DNA of 18,178 nt. It comes from SAR86 cluster bacterium (GTDB lineage: Bacteria > Pseudomonadota > Gammaproteobacteria > Pseudomonadales > Azotimanducaceae). Shown in pieces: positions 14,496 to 18,178 of this stretch. The DNA lies in the NCBI GenBank assembly GCA_013204195.1, contig JABMOJ010000108.1:1-18178 (forward strand), given 5' to 3'. Made by a program: the position numbers and the translations under genes. The notes below the pieces were generated by a model. The model did not search any database and was not told the DNA's origin. It worked only from the letters and a program-made list of their open reading frames with translations. How positions within the stretch are numbered: position 1 is the stretch's first letter; every line of letters starts with the position of its first letter.

Positions 14496-15941
14496 ATGAC
14501 TAATCCAATACTCTTTGATAACAGCTACGCCCAATTACCAGACCGGTTTTTTACCCGTCAGAATCCCACGCCCGTGATCAAGCCAGGCCTCATTCGCGTT
14601 AATCAGGCGCTGGCGGAGCAACTGGGCATTGATGTCGATTGGTTAACCTCCACCGCGGGGCTTGAGGTGCTGGCAGGCAACGCCATTCCTGCGGGCGCAG
14701 AACCCATCGCCACGGTCTATGCCGGTCACCAATTTGGCAGCTGGAACCCACAACTGGGTGACGGTCGCGCGGTTTTGTTGGGCGAAGTCGTCGACGGCCA
14801 AGGGGCGCGCTTTGATATTCAGCTCAAGGGCTCCGGGCCTACGGCCTATTCCCGCGGCGGCGATGGCCGGGCACCACTGGGTCCGGTACTGCGGGAGTAT
14901 ATTGTGTCGGAAGCCATGTTTGCCTTAGGCGTGCCCACAACTCGCAGCCTGGCGGCAGTCACCACCGGTGAGCCGGTTTTTCGTGAGACGGCATTACCCG
15001 GCGGGGTGCTAACACGAGTCGCCAGCAGCCATATTCGCATCGGCACCTTTGAATTTTTCGCCGTGAAAAAGGATATCGAGGCGCTGCGAATACTCGCCGA
15101 TCACGTGATCGACCGACACTATCCCGCGGCGGCCACCACTGAAAACCCTTACCTTTCACTGCTTGAGTCAGTCATCAGTCGCATCGCGACCCTGGTGTCC
15201 CAGTGGCAGCAGGTGGGCTTTATTCATGGCGTGCTGAACACCGATAATATGCTGTTGTCGGGCGAGACCGTCGATTATGGCCCCTGTGCTTTTATGGATA
15301 GCTTTGACCCCACGAAAGTCTATAGCGCCATAGACCGTGGCAGCCGTTACGCCTATCAAAAACAACCCGAGATCGCCCATTGGAATCTGATGGTCCTGGC
15401 TCAGTCATTGTTACCTCTGATTGACGCCGACCAGGCTCAGGCTGTGACGCTGGCCAAAGCCGCGCTGGATCAATTCCCGCTGGCCTTTCACGCGCACCAC
15501 CGACAAGGCATGGCAGCCAAGCTCGGACTCACCACGGCGACTCAAACTGACGAACAACTCGTTCGCGAACTGCTGGAGTTGATGCAGAACGAAAACCTGG
15601 ACTATACCCTGACGTTTCGACATCTGAGCGATCCGACTAACCACAAGTTGTTACCGGTTCGACTCATGCCCTGGATCGAAGACTGGCTGGCTCGAGCGGC
15701 GACGGAAACCGAAGGCAAGCCTGACTATACGTTGATGCGATCCGTTAATCCCCTGTGCATTCCGCGCAATCATTTGATCGAAGCGGTGATCAAAGCGGCT
15801 ATTGAAGACAATGATTTCGAGCCCTTCGATGCGCTCACCCAGGCGCTACAAACGCCCTATGTCGAACGACCACTTGAGAATCCTTTGACGCAGCCACCGC
15901 GGCCCGACCAGATCGTTCAAAATACATTTTGCGGGACGTGA
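14496..15941 (+). CDS. selO: SelO family protein adenylyltransferase (YdiU/UPF0061)
   Basis: A 481-residue pseudokinase of the SelO family, which transfers AMP from ATP to Ser/Thr/Tyr of proteins, in bacteria tied to redox and oxidative-stress control. The opening LFDNSYAQLPDRFFT and the block AGHQFGSWNPQLGDGRAVLLGE (76-97) are hallmark. Also visible are QLKGSGPTAYSRGGDGRAPLGP (109-130, with K111) and the active site HGVLNTDNM (244-252), where D250 and N251 with D260 in DYGP fit the metal and catalytic residues known for the family. The C-terminus ends FCGT, with a cysteine in the place where some eukaryotic members carry selenocysteine. Length is normal. No ribosome site precedes the ATG. 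The next gene lies 117 bases downstream on the same strand. Confidence 0.96.
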   Translation: MTNPILFDNSYAQLPDRFFTRQNPTPVIKPGLIRVNQALAEQLGIDVDWLTSTAGLEVLAGNAIPAGAEPIATVYAGHQFGSWNPQLGDGRAVLLGEVVDGQGARFDIQLKGSGPTAYSRGGDGRAPLGPVLREYIVSEAMFALGVPTTRSLAAVTTGEPVFRETALPGGVLTRVASSHIRIGTFEFFAVKKDIEALRILADHVIDRHYPAAATTENPYLSLLESVISRIATLVSQWQQVGFIHGVLNTDNMLLSGETVDYGPCAFMDSFDPTKVYSAIDRGSRYAYQKQPEIAHWNLMVLAQSLLPLIDADQAQAVTLAKAALDQFPLAFHAHHRQGMAAKLGLTTATQTDEQLVRELLELMQNENLDYTLTFRHLSDPTNHKLLPVRLMPWIEDWLARAATETEGKPDYTLMRSVNPLCIPRNHLIEAVIKAAIEDNDFEPFDALTQALQTPYVERPLENPLTQPPRPDQIVQNTFCGT

Positions 15942-16058
15942 ATCAGGCCAGATCAACGGACTAACTGAGCAAGCACTCGTTCGGGATTCAACTCTGGCAC
16001 CAACGGGGGTATATTGATCAGGCCTGCCTCATCCAGAGCCGCGCCAGAAGGAGAATCC

Positions 16059-16898
16059 ATGTACGAGTCCATCACCCTCGAGAATGTTTCATCCACCGCT
16101 GTATTGACCTTTAATCGTCCCGCCAGCCTCAATGCCTTCACCTATCCCATGATGGATGAGTTCAAGCACGCGCTGGCCACCGCAGAACAAGACGATACTG
16201 TCACCGGCATCGTCATCACCGGCGCTGGTCGAGGGTTTTGTGCCGGCATGGACATGAATGCCTTGGGCACCCTGTCGGCAACGGGGGAGCAGGAAGGCGC
16301 AGAGAGCCTCAAAGAAAAATTCAAAGCCAGCCCCGGCGACTCGTTCATGGGCGAGGATTTCACCTCCGGGTTTACCTATCTCATGACGATTCGTAAGCCG
16401 GTCATCGCTGCCGTCAACGGCGCCTGCGCCGGGCTGGGCATGTCCATTGCGTTACTGTGTGACCTGCGGTTTTGTGCCGACAGTGCGAAATTTGTAACTT
16501 CCTTTTCCCAACGGGGCCTGGTGGCTGAGCATGGCCAAAGCTGGATTCTGCCGCGCGTGATTGGTCCATCACGGGCCTTGGATCTACTCTGGAGTTCTCG
16601 TCGTGTACTGGCCGATGAGGCGCTACAGATCGGCCTGGTGGACCGCGTTTATGGGGCCAACGAAGTATTGAGCCGTGCCATTGAGTATGTTCAGCAGCTG
16701 GCGGACTCGGCGGCACCGGTATCCCTGCAAGTGATGAAGCGACAAATTTACCGCCACATGAACATGTCACTGGGTGATGCTATGGCAGAAAGCACACAGC
16801 TGATGGACGAGAGTCTGCTAAGAGACGACTTCAAAGAGGGGGTGGCGTCATTTATGGAGAAGCGCGCGCCTGCCTTCAGCAAAATCAAGACTGATTGA
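16059..16898 (+). CDS. Crotonase-family protein (enoyl-CoA hydratase/isomerase-like), catalytic Glu 1 missing
   Basis: A 279-residue crotonase-fold protein acting on acyl-CoA. Oxyanion segments are RGFCAGMDMNAL (58-69) and GACAGLGMSIALLCDL (121-136). The first hydratase glutamate (GGGxE) is S129, and the PE motif region reads VTSFSQRGL; the acidic residue E157 in VAEHG takes the place used by PaaG-type and enoyl-CoA isomerases. It is therefore more likely a double-bond isomerase or an uncharacterised crotonase than a standard hydratase. A long insert at about 70-100 is present. The start is ATG 16059, preceded by AGAAGGAGA; an in-frame ATG at 16014 lacks such a site. It lies 117 bases after selO and converges on the dioxygenase gene. 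Confidence 0.9.
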   Translation: MYESITLENVSSTAVLTFNRPASLNAFTYPMMDEFKHALATAEQDDTVTGIVITGAGRGFCAGMDMNALGTLSATGEQEGAESLKEKFKASPGDSFMGEDFTSGFTYLMTIRKPVIAAVNGACAGLGMSIALLCDLRFCADSAKFVTSFSQRGLVAEHGQSWILPRVIGPSRALDLLWSSRRVLADEALQIGLVDRVYGANEVLSRAIEYVQQLADSAAPVSLQVMKRQIYRHMNMSLGDAMAESTQLMDESLLRDDFKEGVASFMEKRAPAFSKIKTD

Positions 16899-16910
16899 TG
16901 CTGTAGGCCA

Positions 16911-16945
16911 ATCATCTAGACGGCAGCTCATGCCGTCTAGATGAT
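16911..16945. terminator. Perfect 15-bp hairpin between convergent genes
   Basis: Arms 16911-16925 and 16931-16945 are exact inverse complements, separated by a five-base loop GCTCA. It lies 12 bases past the crotonase stop and 8 bases past the stop of the convergent dioxygenase gene, the expected place for a bidirectional terminator. No U-run follows on either strand, so intrinsic termination is unproven; it may protect 3' ends or block read-through in another way. Confidence 0.65.
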
Positions 16946-16953
16946 CACACAAC

Positions 16954-17802
16954 CTAGGCCGTCAGAGCACAACCTTCGATAGTAATACGATGCATCATCC
17001 TGGCCTGGCCCTGGTAATCGTTCTGGGCATTGTGCCAACTCGCTCGATTATCCCAGAATGCCACCGAGCCTGGCTGCCATTCAAATCGGGTGATGTAGCT
17101 TTCGTTAATCGCCGCCTGGTACAAGTAGTCGAGCAAAGGCTGGGATTCTTCAACGGTCCAGCCCTCAAAGCGCAAGGTGAACGCCGCGTTAACGTACAAT
17201 GCCTTCTTGCCGCTCAGCGGATGGGTGATCACCACAGGATGAATCGGGTCACCCAACTCATCGGCGGCCGTTGAATTGACGATGCGCTGATTCGTATCAG
17301 CGGAATTTTTATAATCACCGGCGCTACCAAAAACATGCCGCGCCGAATGCACCGCGTTCAAGCCACTCAGCGCCTCTTTGAGTCCGTCAGACAGGCCTTC
17401 ATACGCCTTGTACATATTTGAAAACCAGGTGCCACCGCCAGTGGTAGGTAACTGCCTGGCCACCAGAATCGAACCCAGCGCTGGTTCAAAATCATAGGTA
17501 TGGTCGGTATGCCAGCCACCGCCAATATTGGTCAGCTGGTCCGGCTCCTTACCCACCAGGGCAATCTGTGGAAAATCAGCATGGGACTTGAAGAACCGAT
17601 TCACATTGATCTTGCCGAAACGTTCGGCCAGCGTGATGTGGTCGGTTTCCGTTAGATTCTGATCTCGGAAAAAAACCACGCCATGATCACTGAACGCTTG
17701 CTTGATCTGCTCAAACTCGCCAGCGGCAAGATCCCTAAGATCTATACCGGTGATCTCAGCACCCGTTCCCGGCAGCACCGTTATTTTTATATGGTTAGAC
17801 AT
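16954..17802 (-). CDS. TauD/TfdA-family 2-oxoglutarate-dependent dioxygenase
   Basis: A 282-residue Fe(II)/2-oxoglutarate dioxygenase of the TauD/TfdA family, coupling succinate and CO2 formation to hydroxylation of a small substrate, often followed by cleavage (taurine, aryloxyacetates, sulfates). The iron triad is visible: H98 and D100 in GGWHTDHTYD, and H257 in WDNRASWHNAQNDY. T125 and R268 in QARMMHR fit the cosubstrate contacts. The first part has ITGIDLRDL and DHGVVFFRDQNLTETDH, as usual. The start is ATG 17802, with GAGGAG eleven bases upstream; a TTG nine bases earlier in frame sits too close to that site. It lies 39 bases after the acyl-CoA ligase on the same strand, so probably co-transcribed. 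Substrate unknown; an aryloxy or sulfonated acid is possible. Confidence 0.93.
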   Translation of the reverse strand: MSNHIKITVLPGTGAEITGIDLRDLAAGEFEQIKQAFSDHGVVFFRDQNLTETDHITLAERFGKINVNRFFKSHADFPQIALVGKEPDQLTNIGGGWHTDHTYDFEPALGSILVARQLPTTGGGTWFSNMYKAYEGLSDGLKEALSGLNAVHSARHVFGSAGDYKNSADTNQRIVNSTAADELGDPIHPVVITHPLSGKKALYVNAAFTLRFEGWTVEESQPLLDYLYQAAINESYITRFEWQPGSVAFWDNRASWHNAQNDYQGQARMMHRITIEGCALTA

Positions 17803-17841
17803 TCTACCCAAGACTCCTCATCTTTTTTACATCACAAAATA

Positions 17842-18178
17842 TCAGGAAATTGCCGGTGCGGCGCTATCCACATACATTTCCCGCAAGGTCCGCTTCAGCA
17901 CCTTGCCTGTCGCATTGCGCGGCAGCGCGGCAATAAATTCTACCGACTGCGGCACCTTGAATTTTGCCAGGTTCGCCAGGCAATGTGCGATCACTGCATC
18001 AGCATCCAAACTTTGGCCGGGTTTCAACACCAGCACAGCTTTGCCGGTTTCGCCCCAGCGCTCACTAGGCACACCGATAATAGCAGCCTCGGCCACTTGC
18101 GGTAATTGGTACAAGACATTTTCCACTTCCGCCGGGTAGACATTCTCCCCGCCAGAGATATACATGTCTTTCCAGCGA
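17842..18178 (-). CDS. Acyl-CoA synthetase/ligase, C-terminal part only (runs off right edge)
   Basis: The last 111 codons of an ANL-superfamily acyl-CoA ligase; the frame is open through the right edge (RWKD precedes the first visible methionine). It covers the hinge and C-terminal lid: WKDMYISGGENVYPAEVE, then AAIIGVPSERWGETGKAVLV, and ending LPRNATGKVLKRTLRE, which holds the lysine used for adenylation. This GENVYPAEVE type is common in fatty-acid and aromatic-acid CoA ligases. It is a different gene from the ligase at the left edge. The downstream dioxygenase lies 39 bases further and is likely in the same operon. Confidence 0.93.
   Translation of the reverse strand, partial: RWKDMYISGGENVYPAEVENVLYQLPQVAEAAIIGVPSERWGETGKAVLVLKPGQSLDADAVIAHCLANLAKFKVPQSVEFIAALPRNATGKVLKRTLREMYVDSAAPAIS

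Noticed and set aside
15942..16024. 8-bp direct repeat ATCAGGCC at 15942-15949 and 16017-16024, considered as a target-site duplication
   Set aside because: The 67 bases between hold no insertion-sequence ends or other mobile-element signs; chance is likely.

Overview
The window reads as a chromosomal segment of an environmental, aerobic gammaproteobacterium. The best support is the complete ydbH-ynbE-ydbL envelope trio, a DUF2789 protein and a SelO pseudokinase. The many CoA-linked enzymes (two acyl-CoA ligases, a thiolase, two crotonases) fit a versatile heterotroph degrading lipids or aromatics. I cannot fix a genus. No rRNA, tRNA, CRISPR array, transposase or integrase was seen.

Left part (1-6282): a divergent, catabolic-looking cluster. 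On the minus strand lie a regulator made of two fused HxlR modules (2550-3446), an MFS transporter (891-2315) and an acyl-CoA ligase (894 to the left edge), the last two joined by an ATGA overlap. On the plus strand lie a carotenoid-cleavage-type oxygenase (3573-5060) and a thiolase-fold enzyme whose C-terminal catalytic cysteine is serine (5080-6282). A 126-bp divergent control region holds a perfect 10-bp palindrome. A plausible reading is uptake, oxidative cleavage of an alkene (stilbenoid, phenylpropanoid or apocarotenoid), CoA activation and chain processing under the HxlR regulator. The substrate is unknown. This part looks less GC-rich than the rest and ends in a 650-bp gene-free stretch with tandem repeats, so it may be an acquired island.

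Middle (6932-11444): an M14-family zinc metallohydrolase on the minus strand, then on the plus strand a DUF2789 protein, a 12-bp minisatellite, and ydbH, ynbE and ydbL. In enterobacteria these three form an inner-to-outer membrane bridge (YdbH with lipoprotein YnbE) and its periplasmic partner YdbL.

Right part (11545-18178): a likely minus-strand operon of enoyl-CoA hydratase, a LigF-like glutathione S-transferase and an aldo/keto reductase; then plus-strand selO, possibly leaderless, and a crotonase lacking the first usual catalytic glutamate. Convergent to these, on the minus strand, are a second, partial acyl-CoA ligase and a TauD/TfdA-type dioxygenase. A perfect 15-bp hairpin separates the convergent genes.

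The best candidates for something undescribed are the left divergent cluster with its double HxlR regulator and altered thiolase, and the LigF-like transferase operon. Substrate assignments are inference.
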